From NCBI GenBank assembly GCA_964415045.1, contig CAYPZL010000088.1, forward strand, positions 1-22,487: DNA of 22,487 bases. The letters are read 5' to 3'. Of the stretch, positions 1 through 7,810 are shown piece by piece. Each line of letters starts with the position of its first letter. Within the stretch, counting starts at the first letter, position 1. The notes below the pieces were generated by a model, which worked only from the letters and a program-made list of their open reading frames with translations, searched no databases and was not told the origin of the DNA. The translations under genes were made by a program, and so were the position numbers. Source of the stretch: CAYPZL01 sp964415045 (GTDB taxonomy: Bacteria > Planctomycetota > Phycisphaerae > Sedimentisphaerales > Anaerobacaceae).

Positions 1-47
1 CCAACGATTTCCTTGAAGAATATAAGCCTAATCTCCATTTTGCAAAA
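1..47 (-). repeat. Partial copy of the 6118-6284 MITE-like element, cut by the window edge
   Basis: These 47 bases are the reverse complement of 6118-6164 with two differences (positions 30 and 43), so they are the outer end of the same repeat in inverted orientation. The copy ends in TTTTGCAAAA, itself a palindrome. It lies about 30 bp beyond the stop codon of the phosphate acetyltransferase gene. The rest of the copy would lie to the left of the window. The match is read directly from the sequence; calling it mobile is inference. Confidence 0.8.
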
Positions 48-76
48 CTCTACCTGGAAACTAAAAACTGACATCC

Positions 77-1069
77 TCATGGCAACTGCGCCAACGTCAA
101 TATCGCGGTCGCCACAATGTCGTCCACCGTCGCGCCGCGGGAGAGATCCGCGACCGGCCGGGCAAATCCCTGGAGCAGGGGACCGATCGCCTGGGCCCCG
201 GCCATGTACTGCGTCAGTTTATACGCAATGTTCCCGGAATTCAGGTCGGGAAAGATCAGCACGTTGGCCCGCCCGGCCACCGGGCTCTCGCCCTTGACCT
301 TCTTGGCCGCCACGCGCGGGATCAGGGCTGAATCGGCCTGAAATTCCCCGTCGATGGCCAGATCCGGCTCGCGCGACCGCGCGATGGCCAGGGCTTCCCG
401 GACTTTGGCCACGGCCGGACCCGAGGCGCTGCCCTTCGTGGCGAACGACAGCATCGCCACCCGGGCCTCCTCGCCCAGAAGCCGCTGCGCGCTGACCGCC
501 GAAGCCAGCGCGATATCGGCAAGCTGCTCCGGCGTCGGGTCGATGTTGACCGCGCAATCGGCATAGATGAAAGGCTTGTCCTTCTGGCCCTCGAAGCTGG
601 GGATCACCATGAGAAAACAACTCGAAGGCGTGCTGATCCCGGGCAATAGTCCGAGCGTCAGGACACCGGCCTGAATGAGGGTGGCCGTGGCGCCGGCGGC
701 GCCGGCTACGACCGCATCGGCGTCGCCCTGCGCTACCATCATGCCCCCGTAGAACAGGGGCTTGACCACGATCCGCCGCGCCACCGCCGGCGTGATGCCC
801 TCCCTTTTCCGACTGTATTGCTCGGCATAGACGTCGAGCCGGTCACTCTGCTTCGGATCGATGGTGGGGATGCCATCCAGGCTCACACCGGCGCCGGCCT
901 CGGCCGCCTCGATCTGTTCGGCCTTTCCCAGCACAATCGGCTCGGCGATCTTCTCGTCCTTGAGCCGCCGCGCCGCCGCTACGATTCGCTCGTCCCTGCC
1001 CTCAGGCAAAACAACGGACAAGCCCCTGCCAACCACCTTCTCACGAAAACCACTCACAATCTCCATCAT
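77..1069 (-). CDS. pta: Phosphate acetyltransferase (Pta, single-domain type)
   Basis: The 330-residue product should interconvert acetyl-CoA plus phosphate with acetyl phosphate plus CoA in the cytoplasm, feeding acetate kinase for ATP. The whole length matches the PTA/PTB catalytic domain: VLPEGRDERI near the N-terminus, an AGAAGATATLIQAG stretch, FATKGSA, DGEFQADSAL, and the C-terminal NVLIFPDLNSGNIAYKL and DLSRG motifs. The length is normal for the short form without the N-terminal DRTGG/regulatory domains of E. coli Pta. The start is one of two adjacent ATGs; a weak GGAGAAA lies about 13 nt upstream. No acetate kinase gene is visible, and it may lie to the left. The gene diverges from the deaminase/deacetylase gene at 1427, whose deacetylase domain would release acetate. 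EutD-like or phosphate butyryltransferase activity is a less likely alternative. Confidence 0.93.
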   Translation of the reverse strand: MMEIVSGFREKVVGRGLSVVLPEGRDERIVAAARRLKDEKIAEPIVLGKAEQIEAAEAGAGVSLDGIPTIDPKQSDRLDVYAEQYSRKREGITPAVARRIVVKPLFYGGMMVAQGDADAVVAGAAGATATLIQAGVLTLGLLPGISTPSSCFLMVIPSFEGQKDKPFIYADCAVNIDPTPEQLADIALASAVSAQRLLGEEARVAMLSFATKGSASGPAVAKVREALAIARSREPDLAIDGEFQADSALIPRVAAKKVKGESPVAGRANVLIFPDLNSGNIAYKLTQYMAGAQAIGPLLQGFARPVADLSRGATVDDIVATAILTLAQLP

Positions 1070-1426
1070 GTGGGTCTGTTTCTCCGTGCAACATGCTGCA
1101 GGCCATAACTTCCGTTCACTCCATTGCGGAGTCCAAAACGTACCCTATGACAAAGGGCGGCGTAACGCAAGGCCAAACTCCCGCTTTGTGGCCTCAAAGG
1201 CGCTTTTTCAATCGAAGCCAACACTTATCCCACACCAGGTCTTGCATGTCCCAGCCAATGGTGGTAGGTTGTGGCCCGTGATTTCCTGGACCGTAAGTCT
1301 GCTTGGGATCGGGCCTCCAACCGTTGTACTCTCCGAGTTCGATGCGTATCCCTCGGAACAACCGCCCCGCCTCAATGTCCGGGAACGTAGCAACCATACT
1401 AATCGGATACGAGCGCGTGTAGGAAA
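1070..1426. other. Divergent intergenic region between pta and the deaminase gene
   Basis: This 357-bp gap should hold the promoters of both divergent genes. I could not find a convincing sigma70 -35/-10 pair for either. On the minus strand, 1397 to 1194 is open for 67 codons with low-complexity-free, protein-like content (for example QTYGPGNHGPQPTTIGWDMQ). It has no visible ribosome site or family resemblance, so I do not call it a gene; it could be a decayed gene fragment. Confidence 0.4.
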
Positions 1427-3781
1427 ATGAGTGACAACCAGCGTACGATCCTGACCCCGGTAGAGGCGGCCGCCGTTGACGGCTCGCCTTTCGACGTCCT
1501 CTACCGGCCGACGGAAAAGATTCCGGCCATCGTCGTGGAGAACTTCCCGGCGCTGGGCAAATTAGCGGCGATGCGTTTCATCGAGTGGGTGCAGGACCAC
1601 CCCGGCGGCGTGATCTCGCTGCCCACGGGCAAGTCTCCCCAGCACTTCATCATGTGGGTCCGGCGGCTGCTCGGCGGCTGGGAGGCACCGGAGATACGGA
1701 AAATCCTGGAAGAGGCAGGCATCGATCCGGCGCGGAAACCGGACATGGCGGGCCTGCACTTCGTGCAGATCGACGAGTTCTATCCCATGGACTCGTCCCA
1801 GCACAACAGCTTCCACCACTACGTGAAGCATTTCTATATCGAAGGCTTCGGCCTCGATCCGGCCAAGGCCCTGCTGATCGATTCCACCGCCATCGGCCTG
1901 CGCCCGGGTGAGACGCTCACCGATGTCTGGCCCGACGGCCACGTGGACCTGACGCTGCGGTATCGCCAGGCGGCCGGGCACCTGGAAACGCGACAGAAGG
2001 CCCTGCTCGAAGAGATCGACCAGTGGTGCATGGAGTACGAGCAGCGGATCCGCGCCCTGGGCGGGATCGGCTTCTTCTTGGGCGGAATCGGCCCGGACGG
2101 GCATATCGGCTTCAACATCAAGGGCTCCGATCACAACTCGACCACGCGACTGTGTCCGACCAACTACGAGACGCAGGCGGCGGCCGCGACCGACTTGGGG
2201 GGCATCGAGGTCGCCCGCCGGCGCCTGGTCATTACCATCGGGCTGCGAACGATCACGCGGAATCCGGACTGCACGGCCATCGTCATCGCCGCCGGCCAGG
2301 CCAAAGCGGCCCTGGTCGCCCAGGCCATCCAGTCGGACGGCCATATCGACACGCCCGCAAGCTGCCTGGGACAATTGCCCAACGCGCGGTTCTATCTCAC
2401 GCGCGGCGCCGCGACCGGCCTCATCGAGCGGCAGGTCAGGGTCCTCGAAACCGCACCGGCCATCAGCGACGCTGACGTCGAGAAGACCCTGGTCGATCTG
2501 GCCTGGCGACGCCGGAAGCCTCTGCTGGCGCTGACCGAATCCGACTGCCGGGACGACCGCACGGTTTCGGCGGTCCTTAAGCATCGCAGCGAGCCGCTGC
2601 CGGCCCTGACGCAGATGGTCCACAAGAGCCTCGAAGCGAAGATTGCCAACGGGCTGCGCGTCTACAAGGACAAGTGCTTCCTGCACACGGAGCCGCACCA
2701 CGACGACATCATGCTGGGCTACTTCGCCCAGGTCGTCCGCCATTTTCGCCGGCGGGCGAACGAGCACCACTTCGTGACCCTCACCAGCGGCTTCACCTCC
2801 GTCACGAACGACTTCATGCGGGGCCAGATCGCCTGCCTGCGCCGGTTCCTCGACACGACCGAGTTTCAGGAACTGCTGGCCCAGGGCTACTTCGGCGGGG
2901 GCAACGTAATCGAACGCAACCGCGACGTGTGGCAGTACCTCGACGGGGTAGCCGCCGCAAACGAGCATGACAAGGAAGAAGGCTGCGCCCGGCGTTTTCT
3001 ACGCAACCTGGTCGAGCTGCTGGACACGAGTTGCCTCACCGACATGGAAGGTTGCCTGGAAGAGCTGGATCACTACTTCGCCACCGCCTATCCGGGCAAG
3101 AAGGACCCCGAGCACATCCAGAAGCTCAAGGGGATGTGCCGGGAGTGGGAGGCCGAATGCCTCTGGGGCTACTACGGCTGGCAGTGCCAGAATGTCCGCC
3201 ACCTGCGGTTGGGCTTCTACACCGGCGACATCTTCACCAAAGAGCCCACGATGACGCAGGACGTGCCCCCGATCGTGGCCGAGCTCCAACGCGTCGATCC
3301 CGACGTGATTACCGTGGCCTTCGATCCCGAGGCCAGCGGACCCGACACGCACTACAAGGTCATGCAGGCCCTGGCCGAAGCGATCCGGGTGTATCGCAAC
3401 AACCATGCAAAGCCCGACCTGAAGATCTGGGGCTATCGCAACGTCTGGTTCCGGTTCGATCCGTCCGAGGCCAACGTCTTCGTCCCGGTGACCCTGGCGA
3501 TGTTCTCGATCATGCACGACGCGTTCATGAACTCCTTCATAACGCAGAAGAGCGCCTCGTTCCCGAGCTACGAATATGACGGGCCGTTCTCGCAGTTGGC
3601 CCAGCGTATCCAGGTCGAGCAGTATCGCAAGCTCAAGACCTGCCTGGGCCGGGAGTGGTTCTACAATCACCCCAACGCGTTGATTCGCGCCACCCGCGGC
3701 CTGGTCTTCCTGCGCGAAATGTCGCCCGACGAGTTCTTCCAGTCCTGTCGGGAGTTGCGCAAATCCCTCGAAGACCGCTGA
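1427..3781 (+). CDS. nagB: Glucosamine-6-phosphate deaminase-like / PIG-L (LmbE) deacetylase fusion
   Basis: This 784-residue protein has two enzyme domains. Residues 30-340 match the NagB/6-phosphogluconolactonase fold: LPTGKSP at 65-71, the DEF motif at 116-118 (equivalent to the catalytic Asp of MDEY in E. coli NagB), and GPDGHIGFN at 222-230 with the Asp and ring-opening His. Residues 416 to about 700 match the PIG-L/LmbE zinc deacetylase family: PHHDD at 423-427 replaces the usual HPDDE, keeping His and both Asp but not the Glu, and THY at 641-643 is a likely third zinc ligand. The predicted job is deacetylation of an N-acetylhexosamine phosphate, then deamination to fructose-6-phosphate. 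The first step is inference from the fusion; no separate nagA is seen. Bacteroidota have similar but shorter fusions. AGGA sits 4 nt before the ATG. The protein has no signal peptide, so it is cytoplasmic. Confidence 0.88.
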   Translation: MSDNQRTILTPVEAAAVDGSPFDVLYRPTEKIPAIVVENFPALGKLAAMRFIEWVQDHPGGVISLPTGKSPQHFIMWVRRLLGGWEAPEIRKILEEAGIDPARKPDMAGLHFVQIDEFYPMDSSQHNSFHHYVKHFYIEGFGLDPAKALLIDSTAIGLRPGETLTDVWPDGHVDLTLRYRQAAGHLETRQKALLEEIDQWCMEYEQRIRALGGIGFFLGGIGPDGHIGFNIKGSDHNSTTRLCPTNYETQAAAATDLGGIEVARRRLVITIGLRTITRNPDCTAIVIAAGQAKAALVAQAIQSDGHIDTPASCLGQLPNARFYLTRGAATGLIERQVRVLETAPAISDADVEKTLVDLAWRRRKPLLALTESDCRDDRTVSAVLKHRSEPLPALTQMVHKSLEAKIANGLRVYKDKCFLHTEPHHDDIMLGYFAQVVRHFRRRANEHHFVTLTSGFTSVTNDFMRGQIACLRRFLDTTEFQELLAQGYFGGGNVIERNRDVWQYLDGVAAANEHDKEEGCARRFLRNLVELLDTSCLTDMEGCLEELDHYFATAYPGKKDPEHIQKLKGMCREWEAECLWGYYGWQCQNVRHLRLGFYTGDIFTKEPTMTQDVPPIVAELQRVDPDVITVAFDPEASGPDTHYKVMQALAEAIRVYRNNHAKPDLKIWGYRNVWFRFDPSEANVFVPVTLAMFSIMHDAFMNSFITQKSASFPSYEYDGPFSQLAQRIQVEQYRKLKTCLGREWFYNHPNALIRATRGLVFLREMSPDEFFQSCRELRKSLEDR

Positions 3782-3836
3782 CCGCCGCGAACGTCACGGC
3801 CCCGTCAGTATTGCCGGCGCAGGGCCCCCCGACTGT

Positions 3837-3866
3837 GCGCATGCGGACGGATCGGTTCGCATGCGC
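3837..3866. promoter_or_regulatory. 9-bp inverted repeat with 12-nt spacer, possible operator or hairpin
   Basis: GCGCATGCG at 3837-3845 is repeated as its exact complement at 3858-3866. It lies between the deaminase fusion and the UroD-like gene and covers an upstream in-frame ATG at 3861, which argues that translation starts further down at 3924. No T-run follows, so it is not a standard intrinsic terminator. A protein-binding site or an mRNA hairpin is possible; the sequence does not decide between them. Confidence 0.45.
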
Positions 3867-3923
3867 GGTTGGCGGGCGGAAATCTCTTGCGGTTGGGACG
3901 AACGGACGTTGAAATGGGCGATC

Positions 3924-4976
3924 ATGGACGCTGTCACGATCAACACGCTCAAGGCCATCCGGTTCGAGAGGCCGGAGCACATTCCGGTCATCTTCTGGAT
4001 CAACCCGGCCTGCTGGCACCACTACCGGCCGGACGACCTCTTCGAGCTCATGGCCGAGCATCCGATTCTCTTCCCCGAGTTCGATCCGCAGGACAAGACG
4101 ATTCCCGAGCTCGCTCCGTGGGAGTCTGCGGCCGCGCCCTACGAGGACGCCTGGGGCTGCCTCTGGGAAACGACGGACGACGGAATCACGGGCACTGTCA
4201 CGCGGCATCCGCTGGCCGATTGGGACGCCCTGTCGCGTTTCACACCGCCGGACCCCGCGTGGACCAACGGACTGACCGGAATCGACTGGTCCGCGATGAA
4301 GGAGCGGGCGCTCGAGATCGAGGCCTCCGGCAAGCTCCCCGCCGCCAGCCTGGAACACGGTCACACGTTTCTGCGCCTGAGCTACCTGAGGGGATACGAA
4401 AACGTGCTGTTCGATATGATCGACGCAGAGCCCCGGCTGGGGTCGTTGATCGAAATGGTCGAGACGTTCAGCATCGGTCTCGTGCGACGGTACATTGACG
4501 TGGGCGCGGCGATGATCTGCTATCCGGAGGACTTGGGCACGCAGAACGGTCCCATGCTCTCGCCGGAGCTTTTCCGCAAGTTCATCCTGCCGGTGTACCG
4601 CAACGTGATCGCCCCGGCGCGGAACGCGGGCTGCCTGGTGCACATGCACTCGGACGGTGACATTCGCGAGCTGGCGGACGACCTCCTGGCCGGCGGGGTC
4701 GACGCCCTGAACCTCCAGGACCTCGTCAACGGCATCGACTGGATCGCCGCGAGGCTCAAGGGGCGCGTGTGCATCGATCTCGACGTCGACCGCCAGAGTG
4801 TGACGCGGTTCGGCGGCCCGGCCCGCATCGACGCGTTGATCCGCGAGGAGGTCGAGAAGCTCGGCAGCCGCGAGGGAGGGCTGATGATGATCTACGGACT
4901 GTACCCGGGCGTGCCGCTGGAGAACGTCAAGGCCCTGATGGACGCGATGGAACGCTACGCGGGCTTCTATGCGTGA
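3924..4976 (+). CDS. UroD-like (uroporphyrinogen decarboxylase/MtaA/CmuA superfamily) protein 1
   Basis: The product is 350 residues and is recognised as a UroD-superfamily TIM barrel. It begins with RFERPEHIPV at 13-22 and has the mid-barrel segment EDLGTQNGPMLSPELFRKFI at 202-221, the metal/active-site-like strand HMHSDG at 240-245, and the C-terminal GLYPGVPLENVKAL at 325-337. Family members either decarboxylate uroporphyrinogen III or act as zinc-dependent methyltransferases in corrinoid systems. The HxC of MtaA-type enzymes is HxH here, and no other heme gene is nearby, so heme synthesis is unlikely. The substrate is unknown. The start at 3924 is preferred over an in-frame ATG at 3861 because 3861 lies inside an inverted repeat and adds 21 residues unlike the family, but no strong ribosome site precedes 3924. 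The gene lies 142 bp after the deaminase fusion and 71 bp before the oxidoreductase, probably in the same transcript. Confidence 0.82.
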   Translation: MDAVTINTLKAIRFERPEHIPVIFWINPACWHHYRPDDLFELMAEHPILFPEFDPQDKTIPELAPWESAAAPYEDAWGCLWETTDDGITGTVTRHPLADWDALSRFTPPDPAWTNGLTGIDWSAMKERALEIEASGKLPAASLEHGHTFLRLSYLRGYENVLFDMIDAEPRLGSLIEMVETFSIGLVRRYIDVGAAMICYPEDLGTQNGPMLSPELFRKFILPVYRNVIAPARNAGCLVHMHSDGDIRELADDLLAGGVDALNLQDLVNGIDWIAARLKGRVCIDLDVDRQSVTRFGGPARIDALIREEVEKLGSREGGLMMIYGLYPGVPLENVKALMDAMERYAGFYA

Positions 4977-5047
4977 CGGATAACGGGCGGGGACGCGCGG
5001 CGGCGAAGCAACGACAAACTGAAGGTTGAACCAAGAGGAGCCGGGAC

Positions 5048-6070
5048 ATGAACGAACTCGGCGTGGGAATCATCGGCTGCGGTGCGGTGGCCGGAGAATA
5101 CGTCAAGGCGTTTCAAAACGACGCGCGCTCGGAGATCCGCGCGCTGGTCAGCCGCAGCCGCACCGGCGCCGAGCGCTACCGCGACGCGCACGATCTCCGC
5201 TGCTCCATCGAAACGAACGCCGAGGCAATGCTGCGCGACAACGGCATAGACGTTGTCGTGGTCAGCACGCCGCACGATGCGCATACGCCGTACGTGGTCG
5301 CCGCCGCCGAGGCCGGCAAGCACGTCATTATCGAAAAGCCCGTCGCGATAACCCTCGAGGACCTGCAAAAACAGCTCCGGGCCGTCCGGACCAACAACGT
5401 CAAGACGCTCGTCGGTTTCGTGCTGCACTGGAACCCGCTGCTGATGACCATCGACCGGCTGATCGAGGAGGGCGCGTTCGGAAACATCTTCATGGTGGAA
5501 GTGGACTACATGCACCGGATCTGGATGACGCCGGAGGAGAAATGGCTGGGCAGCCGGCGGCGCAGCGGCACCGCCGTCCTCACCGGAGGCTGTCACGCAG
5601 TGGACGCGATGCGCTGGTTCGCGCGGAGCGAGGCCGAGGAGGTCTGCGCCTACCAAGTGCAGACGGAGAACCCCATCGAGTATCCCGGGACCATCTCCGT
5701 CAACGTCAAATTCAAGGACGGCAAGATCGGCCGCACGACCACCATGTTCGATGCGCAGATGCCCTACCGGTTCAACATCGGCGTCTATGGCACCGAGGGA
5801 TCGATCCGCAACAATGAGCTGTTCGCCCCGAAGCTGCTGCCGGGCCAGAACAACTTCACGAAGATCCCCTGCGTCCTGCCCGACAGCGGGGACGTCGCCC
5901 ACCATCCGTTCCAGGGCGAGGTCTCGCATTTCCTGGACTGTATCCTCGACGACAAGCGTCCCTTCCCGGACCTTGAAGACGCGGCCCAAACGCACGCCAT
6001 CTGCTTTGCCGCCGATCTTTCGGCAGAATCCGGACGACCCGTGAAAATCAGCGAACTCGGCGACCTGTAG
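5048..6070 (+). CDS. Gfo/Idh/MocA-family NAD(P)-dependent oxidoreductase (cytoplasmic)
   Basis: The 340-residue protein has an N-terminal Rossmann domain with GIIGCGAVAGEY at 7-18 and the family EKP motif at 96-98 (IIEKPVAITLEDL). The C-terminal alpha/beta domain contains TGGCHAVDAMRWF at 179-191; H183 and D186 are the likely catalytic pair, as in inositol and sugar dehydrogenases of this family. It has no signal peptide, unlike the two other Gfo/Idh proteins in the window, so it should oxidise or reduce a sugar or cyclitol in the cytoplasm. The specific substrate cannot be read from the sequence. AAGAGGAG lies 7-8 nt before the ATG, a strong ribosome site. It ends 47 bp before the MITE-like element and is probably the last gene of the 1427 run. 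Confidence 0.88.
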   Translation: MNELGVGIIGCGAVAGEYVKAFQNDARSEIRALVSRSRTGAERYRDAHDLRCSIETNAEAMLRDNGIDVVVVSTPHDAHTPYVVAAAEAGKHVIIEKPVAITLEDLQKQLRAVRTNNVKTLVGFVLHWNPLLMTIDRLIEEGAFGNIFMVEVDYMHRIWMTPEEKWLGSRRRSGTAVLTGGCHAVDAMRWFARSEAEEVCAYQVQTENPIEYPGTISVNVKFKDGKIGRTTTMFDAQMPYRFNIGVYGTEGSIRNNELFAPKLLPGQNNFTKIPCVLPDSGDVAHHPFQGEVSHFLDCILDDKRPFPDLEDAAQTHAICFAADLSAESGRPVKISELGDL

Positions 6071-6117
6071 CGCCCCGCGTCACGGGGACGGGGACACGCC
6101 CGGGTTTATAAGAGGAG

Positions 6118-6284
6118 TTTTACAAAATGGAGATCAGGCTTATATTCTTCAAGGAAATCGTTGGTGTGATTTCCTTGAAGACGGGGCTTAATTACCAACA
6201 CCCAAGGCACTTACGTTCTCGGGAGGAAAAAATCGAGAAGGAGGTTTTTCCTCCTAAAGTAAGCCTGATCTCCATTTTGCAAAA
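6118..6284. mobile_element. MITE-like 167-bp element with 25-bp terminal inverted repeats
   Basis: The ends 6118-6142 and 6260-6284 are inverted copies agreeing at 24 of 25 positions; the shared core is CAAAATGGAGATCAGGCTTA. Inside are two more perfect inverted repeats: CTTCAAGGAAATC at 6147-6159 with 6168-6180, and GGAGGAAAAA at 6222-6231 with 6245-6254. It encodes no protein and is more AT-rich than the flanking genes. A second, truncated, inverted copy forms positions 1-47, so the unit is dispersed. These traits fit a non-autonomous transposon mobilised by a transposase elsewhere. I saw no certain target-site duplication. It ends 34 bp before the GH109-like gene, so it forms most of that gene's upstream region and could affect its expression. 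Confidence 0.75.
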
Positions 6285-6318
6285 GTCCGGTCTATAGAAC
6301 ACATTCGGAGAAAAGAAC

Positions 6319-7656
6319 ATGACGGACAAAACCAGTCGCAGAGAATTCCTGAAAAACCACGGCGCGCTGGGCCTTGGCGCCGTTCTGGCCGGGACGGGGC
6401 TCGCCGAAGACGCCGCAGCGTCCCCGACCCGAACGGCCCCGCTCGAAAAGGTGCGCGTCGGTATCGTCGGCGTGGGCGGACGAGGCAACAGCCTGCTGGG
6501 CAACCTCCTGCAGATGAAGAGCGATGTCGAGGTTCGCGCCGTTTGTGACATCCACCGCAGCCGGGCCGAGGGCGCCCGCGCCCGCGTCGCCCAGGCAGGC
6601 TCCCCCAAACCCGAGGCCTACTTTGGCGACGAGTATGTCTGGAAGAAGTTCATGGACCGCGACGACCTGGACGCGGTGATCGTCGCGACCTACTGGGAGT
6701 GGCACACGCCCATGGCCGTCTATGCCATGAAGACCGGAAAATACGTGGGCGTCGAAGTGCCCGCCGCCTACACGCTCGAGGAGTGCTGGGAGCTCGTCAA
6801 CACGTACGAGCAGACGGGCGTGCCCTGCATGATGCTCGAAAACTGGAGCTTCCGCAGCGACAACCTGGCCGTGCTGAACATGATCCGCATGGGACTGCTG
6901 GGCGAGATCATGCATTGCCACTGCGCCCATTCCCACGACTGCATCGACCACTGGTTCTTCGACCGCCAGACCGGCAAAGACCGCTGGCCGGCGAAGTACC
7001 TCGTCGAGCACAACCGCGACCAGTACCCGACGCACCAACTGGGCCCGGTCATAAGCTGGATGGACATCAACCGGGGCGACGCGTTCGATTACGTCACCGC
7101 CACCGCCACCGAGGCGGTCGGCATCAACGAGTATTTCGCGGAAAAGTTCGGACCGGACCATCCCAACGCCAGGCGCAAGTTCGCCCAGGGCGACATCGTC
7201 ACGACCGTCGTGCGCACGAAGAAGGGCAAGAGCATCGTCATCAACTACGATATGCAATTGCCCCGGCCCTACGACAATCGCTGGCTCATCCAGGGCACGC
7301 GCGGGCTGTACAACGAGCAGCGCGAGGCCGTGTACCTCAAGGGCAAAAGCCCGCAATACCATCAGTGGGAACCGTTCGCCCCGTACCACGAGCAGTACCG
7401 CCACGCCTGGACGAAAGAGCCCGCCCTCGGCGGCCACGGCGGCACGGACGTGCGCGAGCTGCGGCTCTTCGTCGACGCCGTCAAGAACGCGACGCAGACC
7501 CCGATCGACGTGTACGACTCCGTCATCATGTGCGTGCACGGCCCGCTCTCGGAGATGTCCATCGCCCGGGGCAGCGCGCCCGTGAAAGTCCCCGACTTCA
7601 CGAGAGGCAAATGGCAAACGAGAAAGCCCTACTTCGCCCTCGACATGAAAGCATAG
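6319..7656 (+). CDS. GH109-type glycosidase (NAD-dependent alpha-N-acetylgalactosaminidase family), Tat-exported
   Basis: The 445-residue protein starts with a twin-arginine signal (SRREFLK at 6-12, then a hydrophobic stretch ending near AAAS) and a Gfo/Idh Rossmann domain (VGIVGVGGRGNS at 47-58). Several features separate GH109 from ordinary oxidoreductases and are present here: YWEWHTPMAVYAMKTGK at 125-141, EVPAA at 146-150 where dehydrogenases have EKP, MMLEN at 171-175, YPTHQLGP at 236-243, GGHGGTD, and the C-terminal PDFTRGKW. The Tyr/His pair Y236 and H239 has the spacing of the active-site pair described, as I recall, for the Elizabethkingia enzyme. GH109 enzymes keep NAD bound and cleave alpha-GalNAc by transient oxidation and elimination. 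The predicted role is removing terminal alpha-GalNAc outside the cytoplasm. The downstream kinase, nucleotidyltransferase and glycosidase support an amino-sugar role. Activity on another alpha- or beta-hexosaminide is possible. Confidence 0.83.
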   Translation: MTDKTSRREFLKNHGALGLGAVLAGTGLAEDAAASPTRTAPLEKVRVGIVGVGGRGNSLLGNLLQMKSDVEVRAVCDIHRSRAEGARARVAQAGSPKPEAYFGDEYVWKKFMDRDDLDAVIVATYWEWHTPMAVYAMKTGKYVGVEVPAAYTLEECWELVNTYEQTGVPCMMLENWSFRSDNLAVLNMIRMGLLGEIMHCHCAHSHDCIDHWFFDRQTGKDRWPAKYLVEHNRDQYPTHQLGPVISWMDINRGDAFDYVTATATEAVGINEYFAEKFGPDHPNARRKFAQGDIVTTVVRTKKGKSIVINYDMQLPRPYDNRWLIQGTRGLYNEQREAVYLKGKSPQYHQWEPFAPYHEQYRHAWTKEPALGGHGGTDVRELRLFVDAVKNATQTPIDVYDSVIMCVHGPLSEMSIARGSAPVKVPDFTRGKWQTRKPYFALDMKA

Positions 7657-7669
7657 CCGCGTGTCGCGA

Positions 7670-7762
7670 CGGGTGGCAGCGTCAAGGCCGAAGGCCTTGG
7701 CGATGGTTTGGGCCGAACGGGGAAAAAGGCCATCGCCAAGCGGCGTTTGACGCCGCCACCCG
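7670..7762. repeat. Long imperfect palindrome (about 93 bp) between genes
   Basis: The outer arms pair GGGTGGCAGCGTCAA on the left with TTGACGCCGCCACCC on the right (one mismatch). Inner arms pair CTTGGCGATGG with CCATCGCCAAG. The centre is a short GC-rich spacer containing a run of A. The whole forms one cruciform or RNA hairpin between the GH109-like gene and the second UroD-like gene. No U-run follows, so I do not call it a classical terminator. It resembles dispersed REP/MITE-type palindromes, but only one copy is present in this window. Confidence 0.65.
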
Positions 7763-7810
7763 GTGCTCGTGACAACAGTCCTACGGTAATGCAAACGGCA
7801 AGGGAAAGAG

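Noticed and set aside
1194..1397. 67-codon minus-strand frame in the pta/deaminase gap
   Set aside because: It is protein-like in places but has no ribosome site, family match or partner gene; kept only as a note on the gap.
1562..2968. 468-codon frame antisense to the deaminase fusion
   Set aside because: It has no recognisable motif and is a codon-bias shadow of a well-supported gene.
6073..6087. CCCCG/CGGGG hairpin after the cytoplasmic Gfo/Idh gene as a terminator
   Set aside because: The stem is only 5 bp and no T-run follows it.
6118..6284. CRISPR or riboswitch interpretation of the repeat-rich gap
   Set aside because: There are no regularly spaced direct repeats, and the terminal inverted repeats plus a second dispersed copy fit a MITE-like element better.
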